NCBI GenBank assembly: GCA_914767715.1
Contig: OU612065.1
Coordinates: 3,164,001-3,224,000 of the forward strand
Reading direction: 5' to 3'
Source: Membranipora membranacea
Lineage: Eukaryota; Bryozoa; Gymnolaemata; Cheilostomatida; Membraniporidae
Length of the DNA: 60,000 nt
Below are positions 18,920-31,461 of the stretch, in pieces (position 1 is the first letter of the stretch; each line of letters opens with the position of its first letter). The translations under genes were made by a program, and so were the position numbers. The notes beneath the pieces are model-generated. The model ran no database searches. It was not told the DNA's origin and saw only the letters and a program-made list of their open reading frames with translations.

Positions 18920-20476
18920 ACTTGCAACTTACTGCAGCCACTTACTTACACGTGTGAATGCAATAGAGACATTTTATTATGTCCATGATAATAATATAAA
19001 CTGTGTATTGGTTACAAATTTACGTGTTCTATAAAAGGCTTTGAGCTTTTTTGCATCATTTGTTGTCCCCAATCGTGTACATAATTGTACAATGTACAGA
19101 ATTATCAACTAAAGTTATCCTTCTATTTTGTTAATTGTAATATCAAACCCATGTTTTTTCTTACAAAGCTTTATGAATCAGCCAAATCATAAAATAGTGT
19201 AAAAAATTATTACATGACATGGTGCTGAGACTTCTGTTAAATACAAGGACCATCAGGAGGACTTCTTACTTACTATGTCCCTGATATAGTCCGACCTTAA
19301 ATGTACATTTACCGTATCCCATCCTCAGGCTTTTAACTTGTTACTGTTGTACAATGATGCCATTTCATTTCATTAGTATTGCAAAGAGAAAGATTTATGC
19401 GAACTAGTCTCATGCTTAACTTTACTTCACAGTATAAGATTCGCTTTTATTTCATGAATTCGTAGTAGGAAATTTTTTTTATTTGAGCTGGGATTTTGTA
19501 AAAGAGCAAGCCCTAGTAAAGGCAAAGCTGAATATTGAATAAATACTCTGCTAAAAAAATTCAGGTTTATCTTTCCGAGTCAAACATGCCTCACAACAAT
19601 TTCCATGAATAAGATGAAAGCACCTACCCCGCATCGCTTATGACGCCCAACAGAGCCATTGTAAACAATAACTAGTATAACAACCAATGCCTTATGTAAC
19701 GGCTACTGTCTCCTCCCCACAATAATCCAAACGATTTGGTTAAATTATTGTAGACCAAGTTTTTTTCCTCTGATTCTGATCTAAGTCACAATCTTTTGCA
19801 AGAATAACATATCTGAGAATAACTCAGAATAAGCAATATGTAACTAATAAAATACGCAGATAGGATAAACCCTTTGCTGCTAGGATCTCAGCGACTTCCT
19901 AGTACACATTATTACTCTCGTGTATACTGTTTGTGTGGTATATATGTTATATCAGTTTCCTATTGAAAAATCGAATTGTGAAAATAGGGTATCGAAAATT
20001 AATGCTGAAAATATAATGATTTGCAGGTAGAACAAAAAATAGCACTATCAATTAAACGCAGCCATACGAGTTTCAACTCTGCAGCATTCCATAACATTAC
20101 ATGCAAAATTATTGTATGGTTAGATATCCACAGACATACCTCGTCCACATATATCATATCTATCAAAAAAAAACTTGAACGAAGAAAGTTATCACTTGAA
20201 GATAGCATCAACATACAATGCTAAGTTACCCTTGTAACAAATAAAAAAATCACAATCCATGGCAACATTTACAGAATCCAGCTGTATGCCATTATCACAA
20301 TCTGGATTTAGTTAAGATTCTTGTTAAATAGGAGAAGTGGTAACAGAACTGTTTGGATTGTAAAATGGACAATCATGGGTAAACAGACATTAACAAGCAG
20401 GTTGTGTATTTTAACCATTCAAAAGTCATACAGTGAAATACAAATAAAATAGCCGCTTTGTAAATGCACTTATAAA
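18920..20476. other. FOXK and IRS 3' UTRs, converging
   Basis: No gene is supported in this stretch. AATAAA on + at 19538-19543 is a reasonable FOXK polyadenylation signal. On the - strand AATAAA occurs at 19483-19478 and 19451-19446, which could end IRS with a roughly 1 kb 3' UTR. If both pairs are used, the two transcripts overlap by about 80-100 bases. Confidence 0.4.
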
Positions 20477-23400
20477 TTAACGAGAGCTGGCTGATTTTTT
20501 ATTTCTTGCCTCCTCAGTAGCCGGGTGATCGATAGGGGTATAATCTACAGTAGGTAGTGGTACAACTGGTGCAGTATATTCAGGCTTAGTGAGGGCCTGA
20601 CCGGGGTCGTGAGTTATTGTAGCATATATGATTGGTTGATTCTCTGGAGTAGGTGTAGGGGGTTCAGTGCTAGATGAACTGCGGCTACTCTTACCCTCCA
20701 CACTGATAGATCGTAGAGGAGGGGCTGGAGGTGGCACCTTGTTACTTCGCTGCCGAGACACAGAGGGCTTATCTGGTTTATCGTCTACTATAAAACTGAT
20801 AACCTGTTGGGACTTGAGAGCAGAGTTTGACGCTGCAGTACAAGAAGGAGTTTCCTCTTCTTTAACCTGGTCTAGTTTTGGTCTCTGCTGCTGCTGCAGT
20901 AACATCTGCTGATTAAGTTCAGCAGCACTGCCAGGTATATCACTACACTCTGAAGATGACCTTCAAACAGAAACAAGAGTATCTCATAAAGTACATGATC
21001 TGTTATGATTATATCTCCAGGAAAATAATGTATGGCAGACAAGAGTTGTTCTCTTTCTGAGGTTATTACAGAGATCAAACAACTCCCATATACTTTGAGC
21101 GAAAGCAAGAAAAAGCTGTTTATTTTCGTTAAAAGCACTTATCAAGCAGGTAATTTCCTAAGCTGTACAGTAAAAATTATAAGCGGTTTCTACTTTTGAT
21201 GAATATCTACTGGTAGTGATGAAAGAACGCCCAAAAACATACAGAACAAAAATTCATAGCAGGAATCAAAATTTGATAAAAGGAATCAAAACTCATAGCA
21301 GTAAGGGTTGAGAATTTAGATATGCGAGTTTTCAATCCCTTGCTTAATTGATGACGTTTTTGAAGACATCAACATACCTGGTGTAGTTAGGAGTCTGCCC
21401 GCTGTCGAAGGCTGATGGTAGGAGTATAGGTGATATAGGTTTTGGGTCTGACTCTCCGACCCCTTGCTGAGGAGACCCTTTATTAGCTTCAAATGACATA
21501 GGTCCATAATCATCCTAAAACATAATAATAAAATGAACTTCAAACTCTAACTGACTAAGAGCAACGTAAACTACACTCTTTATAAATGTTTCTCTATAGG
21601 TAGTAACTTTCTAGTATTCCAGTATTCAACAGATGGAAACTGACAGGCAGCATCTGTAGCACTACCACTACTTTCCCTTTTCATGTTATGTGATAATGCG
21701 GTGATGAGGCTCTATCTATCTGAAATAAATAGGTCTTGATGATCTTTTCGGGCTCATCTTGTCCTCCTGCTAACTGCTGTTCTTAATACTTGGCAATATT
21801 GTTGCATTGAGCCCACACAACATTCTGATTCAAACGGAAAATTAATAATCATTGCCCAAGCTAATGGTAGGGTCATACAACAGTGAAGCAAAAGTAATAA
21901 TGTATAATAAATTTTTTTTTTGGAGATCTTTACTCAACTCATTCCGATGTAGACATGTGTTACTGTCAAATAGATACCTATAGCTATATGCAATCACTAC
22001 AGCGTACTAGGGAGAAGCAATGAGGCACCTCAACAAAGGCACAAAAATGAATTAACATAGGTTGTAAAAGTGCTCATGGTTGAGGCGATGAACTTACCTC
22101 AGTATCACCACCCTGAGCAACACAGGCTAGCATGTCAAGTATACTATTTTGATTGTTAGGAGAGGCTGGATAAGCTAAAGGGTACCCTTCGGTACTCAGC
22201 TGACTTAAAGTAGAGTCTGATCTGATGTAACTATAGGGAGCTGACGGTACATCAGGCTTTCTCGTATCCTGGGAGTTCTGACGAATCCAACATGGAGGAT
22301 TGTTAGGCTTCATGTTCTGTAATAGAGAATGTTTCCATCAGTGAAAATTTATCATTGCTCTCTGTGTTCAGAGTTTCCTCCACTCCGCAAAAATATCCAG
22401 GAAATGTGTAAAAAAACACTTTTACTGATGATATCCGTAAAAAATGATTAGTTATCATAGGAATTTGTGAGACTTTTTTGTCACAAAAACTGGAGCTGCT
22501 TCAGCAGTTGGCAGAATTAGATGTTTTAACATTGTTCAGACAGCCAACACTGTGGGACGTGTCGCCTTGTGTTTTACATGATGATTTAACATTTTAACAG
22601 GAAAAGGAAGTAGATCTAGGTCAGCTTACACATGCTCAAAGGCTCCAGACTCTGATAGCTTTCTGTGTAAAGTTGCTTTGCCAAGCTGTTTTTGTCTTAA
22701 TACATTACAAGAATCGGATTGAAAGAGGTTTACATTGATTTTGAGCAGGGTATGAATTTATCACACTAAATCAACACTGCCATAAATACACCAGTAAAGT
22801 GAAAAACAACTCAAATCACTTACTGAGGCACAGATTAATCCAAGTTACATATACAAGTTGCAATATTATGCACCCATTGAAAAACTGTTATTCCATGTAA
22901 ACATCTCTGGAGAGAGGGTTTTAAAAGTAAACAAACAATTAGAAATTTTGTACATGATTGTATAGTATATAAGCTCTGCATTGACATGCTAAAGAAGTAG
23001 CTTTTCTCATGTGGAACCTCTGTTTACCTTTGAGTATGTATTTATGTAAGTACATGTATGCTTACCTTATGTTTTGTGGTGGTATGGATTGAGAATTGCG
23101 TTTTAAGAGGAGGGGGTTTAATTTCTGTCTCATCTTGCTGTAAAGTCTGATTACTATCATCACTACTTCCTGTGCCAACAGTGAGCTGAGTTACTTCAGA
23201 TGAGGCTAATGTTGAGCTGTCCGAGTAGGTACTGCCTTCTGTACCAGCTGTACATAGAGCCATAGTGTTCAGTGGATCGGAGGCAGCGATCGTTGTTGCA
23301 GTACACGATGACTGACCTTCAGGTGTGTCCATCATCATATACGGATCATAACTAGCACCAGTAGAGAGAACCGTTGTAGGGGGGACTGTTCTTACAGGGG

Positions 23401-26400
23401 TGACTAATTGTGGTCTGATAACTTCCATATTCACAGGAGCCATGTCAGTGTAGTTGTCCTCTAGTGTATTTGGTAACTGTGAAGGTTTGGGTGGCAGAGC
23501 TGTCTGATTAGGATACATCTCCATATAAGGGTCTGCATAGGTGACAACAGGTACAACCTGCTGTTTAGGTTTGCTGATTGTTGCAGATGGCGGTCTCGTT
23601 TGCTGAATTTGAGGTGGTGTAGCCAATCTGGTAGCAGGACTTGATTGCCTGCTGTCTCTTTTGGGAGCCATTTCCATATAAGGATCAGCGGCTTTTGTAT
23701 TAGGTGGTGGAGTAGCCACCTGTCTCTCAGTTCTCTTTTTATTGCGTTTGTTTTTGTCAGCTTTAGTGAGGATCTGAGAGGATGAAGCACCTTGATCACC
23801 TGTAGGATCGGTTTCCTCTGATATGAAGCTTGCTACTCTCGCTGGTTTTGGTAACTTGGAGACACCATGTATTTGATGGGATCCTCCTCGCACACTTACT
23901 TGTTGACATTCTACATAGGCATCTGGATCTAAGCCTGCACCATAGAGATAACTAGTCCTATGGGGATTATCTTCCCCTCTGGCTAACGATGAGCGAGATG
24001 AGGATGATGATTTAGTACTACTGAAACTACTAGCACCACTTCTCATGGACACGTCCTCCTCACTGGAGGCAGACAATTCCGGAAACGGGTCGATTGGCGG
24101 ATGTGGTTGGCTCATGCGCCTCCCAATCATTATCATTGCAGGATGCTTTAAACCTTCATCGGGCAAAAACCCTAAGTAAACATATATAGGTATGTATAAA
24201 TTTTCTCATCATCAACAGCAGCTTCTGAAGAGGGTATGAAACAAAAACAGTGTGACAATATTCACAAGCAATCTGAGCTAGATGAATGACTTGACTGCCT
24301 GGTAGAGAAGAAGTCCTCATATCACATATTTAGAACTCTAGACATTCAAACTATCTTAAGCCTACACAACGAAACAGAGATGCCGAGAGACTCCTGTCAA
24401 GTTTTAATTGTACTAACCTGGGTTCATTTCAAGGTATCCATCAAACGAATTACTCTGAGATGAATTTCTTGAGGTGAGTTTAGGAGGTGATAGTCTAGAT
24501 TTCACATTATTCTCAGAAATATTTAGTACATGTGGAACTGGTACACCATGGCTGTATGCTCCTGGGTGGCTGTTTTTCCGATTATGCATTGACTTTGATC
24601 TGGCACTACCAGGGTGAAAGTGAGGACTTTGGGAGACTCCATGCTGCTGCTGTTGCTGACTACGACCGGACTGCATATCTACATAGTCTGAACTTGCTGA
24701 TGTTGTTGAGCGAACACTCTCCCTACTGCTAGAGCTCTTGATGCTCATTTTCTTGGTAGGTTTAGCTTTTTGCCCATGCGAGGCAGCCCTTGGCCTGGTA
24801 TTTTGTGACCAAGTGTTACCGCGTGGCCTCTGAGAATAGGTTTCACTGCTTGTACGAGGTCTATCGAAGTTGAGCATCATAAGCTCAGGTTTAACTGGAT
24901 AGTTAGCGGGATACTCCTCCTGTAGGTGAGTCAGATCTGGATTAGAAGCCAGACTGAGAGCTATCAGATGTGGAACTGATAGACTCTTTTTATCTACAAC
25001 AATAGTTCAAGGTAAACTTGTTAGGTTAGATGCTCGAGAATTTTACTTCGTAAAAAACTCAGAAACTGTTTGTCATTTCCACTCACTATCGTAATTGTTT
25101 GTTAGGTGTGTGTTATTGTTTTTTTCTTGACACTTCCAGCCAATGGTTTATTGTGATAAATTCTGACGCACAGCTCTCAGTCATTCTGATTTGATAAATT
25201 AAAAAATATAAATTCAGACTCAGGGAACTCAGATCTGGTCAGCTGAACTTACCATTCAAGTCTTGCCTCCTCATTTCCACATACTGATCATTGATTGGTG
25301 CCTTCTGTAATCTATTTGGACGGGAGCCTACACTGTAATGTCGAGTAGGCGGAATATCTACATTTTCAGATGAGACATAGCTCTTCGCATGATCTATCCG
25401 CCGATTATCATCTGAAATGTATCCAAAAAATTAGTGTAAGTTACCAATTTTTTTCTTGCTAATACGATATTCTTTTGCCCATGCCTTTATATTATGTAGT
25501 GATTACTCATAATTAAAATTATTTTGTTTATAATCTCATCAGTCACTAATACGTAATTCAGAATCATTATCTTGAGGCACAAACCTTGTACTGACAAACT
25601 GCTGGTTCTATGTGATCCACTTCCTGTCATGTCTACATATTGATGCTTATTGTTGCCACCTGTCATGGATAGACCCTGAAATGAAGAGCTCATCACATTC
25701 TCTGAGCTTCTACCTGGTGTCATGTCCATATATGGTGAGGAGCTCAAGCTACTGCTCTGCGGGGCCATATCCATATAAGGAGAAGACTGAGGTACAGGTA
25801 TAGGGTGTGGTGATGCTGAGGGACGGCCTATGCTACCAGTGTCACTCCTGCTGCTTCCTATGGGAGCCATGTCTAAGTAATTGGAGTCATTGCCAGGTAG
25901 ATTTACAGGTTTCATATCAAGATAAGGTGAGCTGCTGGTGGCTCCTCCTCCTCCTCCTGTAACCCCTGGGGACATCTCCAGATACGGTGATGATTCCGCA
26001 GGTTGTACCTGAGCTATGAATGATTGAGTTCTCTCTGGTTTCTTATTTGACAATGAGCTGCTACTTCTAACGAGTCCTGTGCAGGTACTGATAGCACTTG
26101 GAGAAGGAGTCATGCACAAATAAGGATTTTCACTGCCGCCACTTTGACTTGATATTGAGTTGTCATTCTTAGGTGTATATGGCAGACTGTTTGGCACTGA
26201 AAAAGATTATATAACATTAATCAAAGTGGTTCCAACAACTGGAGATCTTGGAAACAAACCCTGAACCAGTCTGCGTTCACACACAGCATAATCCAGTACC
26301 ATGTGTTGATCATAAATATCTATATAGTGCCATTATGCCAAAAGCACTACACGATGAGTCCATCAAATTAGCTTGTGGAAGGGAAATACATGACATACTG

Positions 26401-29400
26401 TAGAGTAATTTATTTTTATAATGACTGCGTACCACATCAGCTAAAATTTTTAGAAGATTTTATTTGTTCTGCAAAGCACAAGAGGAAATAAACAGTCCTC
26501 ACCGCTGATAGCTGACTGCTTGGTAGCTGGACCCATGTCAGCATATGATCCATAATCATCAGCAACAGCAGCTATGTGACTGAGCCTGCTGTTGTTCTGC
26601 ACACTGTTAGGTCGGGGTGTAGGGGTAACTTGTCTCATATCAGCATACGCAGACTGCTCGGGAGCAGACTCCTTACCACTATGTAGGCTGTTTACACTAG
26701 ACAGTGATGGAGAGTTACTTTTAGGTTTCATCCACACATCCGCTGAAAAAGAAGGTTAAGAACCGCATACATATGTATTCTTTTATCAAACACTGAGGCT
26801 GAAAAAGAATCCGGCCTCATAAATTTGTTCTGCGTTTAATTTTGGTTGTTTCTTGAGATGGACTGATTAGAACTGAACTAGAAAAGTGGATCAAAGTTGG
26901 CAATTGTTGTTAAACAAACACGAGAATTACATGAGAGTCACACTTTTAACTTTTACAGAAAGCAGCAATATATAATAGCTTACATGTGAGAACAGCAGGC
27001 GTCATAGCCAAATAGTCTGTATGTGTGGGACCGACAGCAGCGGGTAACTCAGGCAATCGAGAGTCTGGTGTCGCAGATCGAGTTGGTGTCATTGATCGAG
27101 AAGGAGTACGGCTTCCACTTCCAATACTATAAATTTAGAAAAAGGAACATAGAATGGAAAGTGCTCAGTAAAGCATAATTCATGAGAGCACACAGCATAA
27201 GAGATATATGTTACTAATCATAACGATCATTAAAGTCTTTTTTTTGACAATGAAACATCCCATCACATACTAGGCTGAATTCCTTACAGCTGTCTTGTGA
27301 TTTGACTTACGTTGAGTTGCCGTTCACACTGCAGAGTGTTGTGGAGTCAGTACAGTCAGAGATTGACAGTGCCGCTGACATAGCTGTCTCGGTGGTGGTT
27401 ATACTGATCGTATCACTGTTTGAGAATGCAGCTGATCCAGCATAAGACCGAGAATCAACACTATCACTCCGAGACCTGTTTCCACCAGTGCTATTAAAAT
27501 ACATAGACAATCCATCTACTCAATGTTCGCTAAATACTCTAATGATATGACTCATGGCTGACTGACTGACTCATGGAAAGACATGTGACAGCATGGAAAG
27601 ACATGCTGACAAGCTGGAAAGACAGCTAAAAACTCACTACAAGGGGTCCCAGCAATGGGCCATGTAAGGCCAACAACCCTAACACGTACGTTGCGTTGCA
27701 TAGGGTGGCAATGGTGGAGTGGAATGAGCTATGGGATGAGAGAACACAACTTTGAGTAGTGAATAGCGGGCACGCTAATTAGCGCCATCAACCCATTGTT
27801 TTTTGGGGATGGTGAGATGACCCAATCGGTTAGTGCGCTTGCTATTCACTGCCAGGCGATTAGTGCCGCAAGAGTGGTGGATTCGATTCCCATTGGGGGA
27901 GCTTTCAAGGTTGCTGTTTAGTAAGAAACAGAAGATTGGGCTGCCCCTAAAGAGGGACGCAAGGTGCCCTAAATCCTCATACTGAGAATGTGATACATCC
28001 TAGAGGTGAGGCCATAGGAGAACTCCTAATCGTGGGTGTGCAGCGAGCTGCCAAAACTAAACTGGCACTAATCGGCCATTGACAGTGACACTTTGATCTT
28101 AGCCAATAGGCCAATAGGCCGGGAGCTTTCAAGGTTGATTGTCCCAGCCCCCTCGGGTGTATACCTCTCCTATGTACTTGTCTTCTGACTGACTCATGGA
28201 AAGACCTGTGACATCATGGAAAGACATGCTGACAAGCTGGAAAGACAGCTAAAAACTCACTACAAGGGGTTCCAGCAATGGGCCATGTAAGGCCAACAAC
28301 CCTAACACGTACGCGATGTTGCATAGGATGGCAATGGTGGAGTAGAATGAGCTATGGGACGAGAGAACACAACTCTGAGTAGTGATTAGCGGGCAGGCTA
28401 ATTAGCGCCATCAACCCATTCTTTTTTGGGGATGGTGTGATGGCGCAATCGGTTAGCACGCTTGCTATTCACTGCCAGGCGATTTATGCCGCAAGAGTCG
28501 TTGGTTCGAATCCCATTGGGGTAGCTTTCAAGGTTGATTGTTCCAGCCCCCAGCACCCTCGGGTGTATACCTCTGCATATTACCTACTGTGGTATATAGG
28601 TAAGTACTCTACACACCTACATGGGTATCTACACAAATTCAGCCCATATTTGCTCTGGATGAGGGGATTTTATGTGGTACAGAAGTTTTCTTCTATGTTT
28701 CACCGAATCCTGCATCAAATTGTGTATATTGAATGAAAACATTAATGTAACTGTTGAATGAGGAAACTAACCTGGAAAATGTGTCTCTTCTGGTGCTCTG
28801 TCCAGATTTGCCCCTACAGAAACATATAACATTAAAATGGGTGGATTATGTTGTATAGGCATAGATAAAAACACTATCACGGTCCCTCTGATGTCTCTAC
28901 TAGCTTAGAGCTTAGATATTTGTTTGATAGAAACTAACCAGTTAATTGTGATTGTATTCATTTGATTTGTTGACATGATGAACGAAACCATCAAAATAGA
29001 CAGTGAGACTCACCTCCTTCCAGATTTGGTTTGAATTTGGCTTCTCAAGTCCCCCTCTCCCTGCTCCTTTGGTTTGTTAACAGCTCTTCAAATAATAGAA
29101 CATAAATACCATGTTTATTTCAGATGTTTCAGTATTAATAGTTCACCTTGACAGTTGCATTATTAAAAAAAAGCAAAGTCAAGCAACTGTCATCACCTAC
29201 AGTCCCCTGGCATGAGAACACATGTTGAGCGTAAAATGTCAAACTTTACTCCTAACACTAAACGTAACAGATTCATATCAAATGCAATGCTCAATAAACC
29301 TGCAAAGACATCCATCATGGAGCAAAGTGAAAGTACTTACGATATAATAGCTTGGTGAACATTTTCGGCAATAAGACCATCATCCACCTCCATCCAAAAT

Positions 29401-31461
29401 TCACCAGGACCAGTAGAGGCCTGCCTTCCCACTTCTAACTTAAAAAAGTTATCCGTGTGACCACAGCGCCTTATCACCTCCACCTATAAATTTACATATA
29501 TTATGTTACCTTTTGTTTTATAGGACTAATTTATAAGACTATTCAGAAAGATAGTGAACCGGACATGTCATAGGAATCCAAATTATCCCTAAAGCAAATT
29601 GGATCACATGGAGCTCAGACATAACATATTTATAAATGGTTCATAACTTTTCTCCATGGATATTATAAAATAATGTGTATGATTATGACCCTGTAGTTGT
29701 TCAGCCTCTGCAAACATTATATGGACTAAGCTGTTTCCTGTATTGAACAAAACAGAGTAACAGATCCACTGGACTATAATTGTTCCGGTTATTCACTTTC
29801 ATCACCACAGAGAAATCGTCAGTATTCTGTTGCAACAAGCAGTGGGATTTATATATAGTATAGTAAAGAAAAAAAAACATGACGAGAACAATTTTCAATT
29901 ATTTTTCTGGACAGTCGCCAATTATAATGAAACTATTTGTAACAGGCTGTACATACTCACAGGAAACACTAATGTTGGATCAATGCAAGCCTTTTTGACA
30001 AACATTACCGTTCGATCATTAAGACAGAGCCTGTATTCTCCTATGTATGTTTTACCTAAGTCCCTCTCTCGTATGACCACATTCCATACATGCTCTGTAA
30101 AAAAAAGTAGAACTGACATGTGATCATTTGTCACTGGACTGTCTTTACCATGCACATGCAGGCATTTATTCAGACAAAATTATTACTTTCAAATCTTGAT
30201 GTCTTATTCAGGCGGACCCGAAAATAATCAGCTCATAATCATAAATCTACCACAGTATAATGTAAGACTCACAACAATCCTAGAGGTTCCAAACAAACCC
30301 AAAACGCAACAGTCCTATCGCATTTACCCAAAACGCACCATTTGTGTTTTTATTCTGTGTTTAAAAACAGAATATTTTATGTTGAGATCCATCATCAACA
30401 GTTTTATTGAATTCAAACAACCCTAGCAGCTGTGATGCCCATTTCTTTCTCCTGTTATAGATACTTACGGAACATAGGTCTAGCATCTCTATGAGTACTT
30501 ATTAGCGCTCTCATAGTCATGAGCCACGAGTCCCTGTCATCATCACACTCATACGCAATCTGGAAACAGTCATCCTTTGTGAACAACGTCAGCCCATTTT
30601 TCACCTTCGAGTTTGAAAACGCATTGATACTAAAAAGCACAAAATAGCGTGATATATTGCGTAATAAGGTTATGGATGGCTACCAGACCTTGATATCGCT
30701 GAAATAACAAGGTAACCACATGCCTAATAAATCAGTATATCATGGTTAATGCAAGCATTCGAAGTAACATTATATCTTTATATAATAAACGTAGTTTAGC
30801 TGGTGAAGGTAGAAGGATATCTGAGTAATTTTCCCATTTTCCGATAACAAAACCTGACGCAGATTTCCGTTTAAATTTGAGCTATGTTTTAAATCGTATA
30901 AAAAACAAGGGTAAATGGTAATAATATATACTGCATTATACAGGCACAACCGGATAGCCATATATAAAAAAGGCAATGGTTTCAAAAATAATACGACTGA
31001 CTTAACTTTACCTGAAACAAGATTTGAGACATATGACACGCTTCGGTTTCTTTTTCTTCTCCCAGTCCTTCAAACTGTCAAAATATTCCAATCTGGCGAG
31101 GTCTTTCCCATCTTTGTGAAGGACAAAGTACTTCAGCTTTAGCTTTGGCTAAAAAATATTACATGAACAAGATAAGAAAGAGAAAAAATTGCAAGATGAG
31201 GTAATACACCACATGATTGCTACATGTTCTCTGATTGATATGTAAAAATATCATGATGTTTTTTTGTTCTGAAAAGTTGAGCATTTCTGGTCTGGCTGAT
31301 CTAGCGTGTCTTGACATACTTTTTATGTTTGGAGTCTCGTCAACTCTTGCTATGGAGCAGAATAATATATGCAATTTATGAGCTGATTTACTTTCACATA
31401 CACTGTCACTTACCTTCACTTTTTTCAGAAGGCTTTGCTTTATTATGGTACCGGTATCCAT
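20477..31461 (-). CDS. IRS: Insulin receptor substrate (PH-PTB-YXXM scaffold), 17 coding exons
   Basis: This is a cytoplasmic docking protein that is tyrosine-phosphorylated by insulin/IGF receptors and recruits PI3K p85. Exons in transcript order: 31461-31414, 31148-31012, 30629-30469, 30094-29961, 29483-29341, 29085-29014, 28813-28772, 27490-27311, 27126-26984, 26742-26503, 26196-25585, 25411-25253, 24993-24418, 24171-23066, 22316-22098, 21514-21378, 20960-20477. All phases agree and give 1530 aa, longer than vertebrate IRS1/2. The PH domain is about 8-112 (LKYFVLHKDG, DCFQIAYECDDDRDSW). The PTB domain is about 117-212 (HVWNVVIRERDLG, YRLCLNDRTVMFVK, RRCGHTDNFF, GPGEFWMEVDD). The remainder is Ser/Pro-rich with 18 YXXM motifs (YADM, YLDM, YMDM, YVDM, YMEM and others), seven of them in exon 11. 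The C-terminus carries IIYATI and VDYTPI, possible SHP2-type sites. Confidence 0.95.
27562..28168 (+). repeat. SINE-like tRNA-headed repeat, copy 1 (interrupted)
   Basis: Lies in the IRS intron between exons 8 and 7. It begins at CTGACTGACTCATGG and includes a tRNA-like stretch (A-box-like near 27835-27855, imperfect B-box). It ends at GGGTGTATACCTCT and is highly similar to the copy at 28185-28574. A 224-bp insertion (27914-28137) splits its 3' part. Strand is given for the tRNA-like part, opposite to the host gene. Confidence 0.7.
27914..28137 (+). mobile_element. Nested short retroposon insertion with 17-bp duplication
   Basis: GGGAGCTTTCAAGGTTG occurs at 27897-27913 and again at 28121-28137, flanking a segment absent from the sister repeat at 28520-28540, which acts as an empty site. 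The inserted DNA ends in a short tandem tail (CCAATAGG twice), as expected for 3' tails of non-LTR elements or SINEs. The family is not recognised. Confidence 0.6.
28185..28574 (+). mobile_element. SINE-like tRNA-headed repeat, copy 2 (intact)
   Basis: This is the second, uninterrupted copy, 16 bp after copy 1. The A-box TGGCGCAATCGGTTAGCACG (28441-28460) resembles the D-arm of tRNA-Ile(UAU). The B-box GGTTCGAATCC (28503-28513) is perfect. Between them CTTGC (28461-28465) can pair with GCAAG (28491-28495) around an oversized loop, so no standard anticodon arm forms. I call it a tRNA-derived SINE, not a tRNA gene. Confidence 0.6.

Noticed and set aside
28436-28520. True tRNA gene
   Set aside because: A and B boxes are good but no anticodon arm or acceptor stem forms, and the same sequence occurs inside a longer repeated unit; a SINE is the better call.
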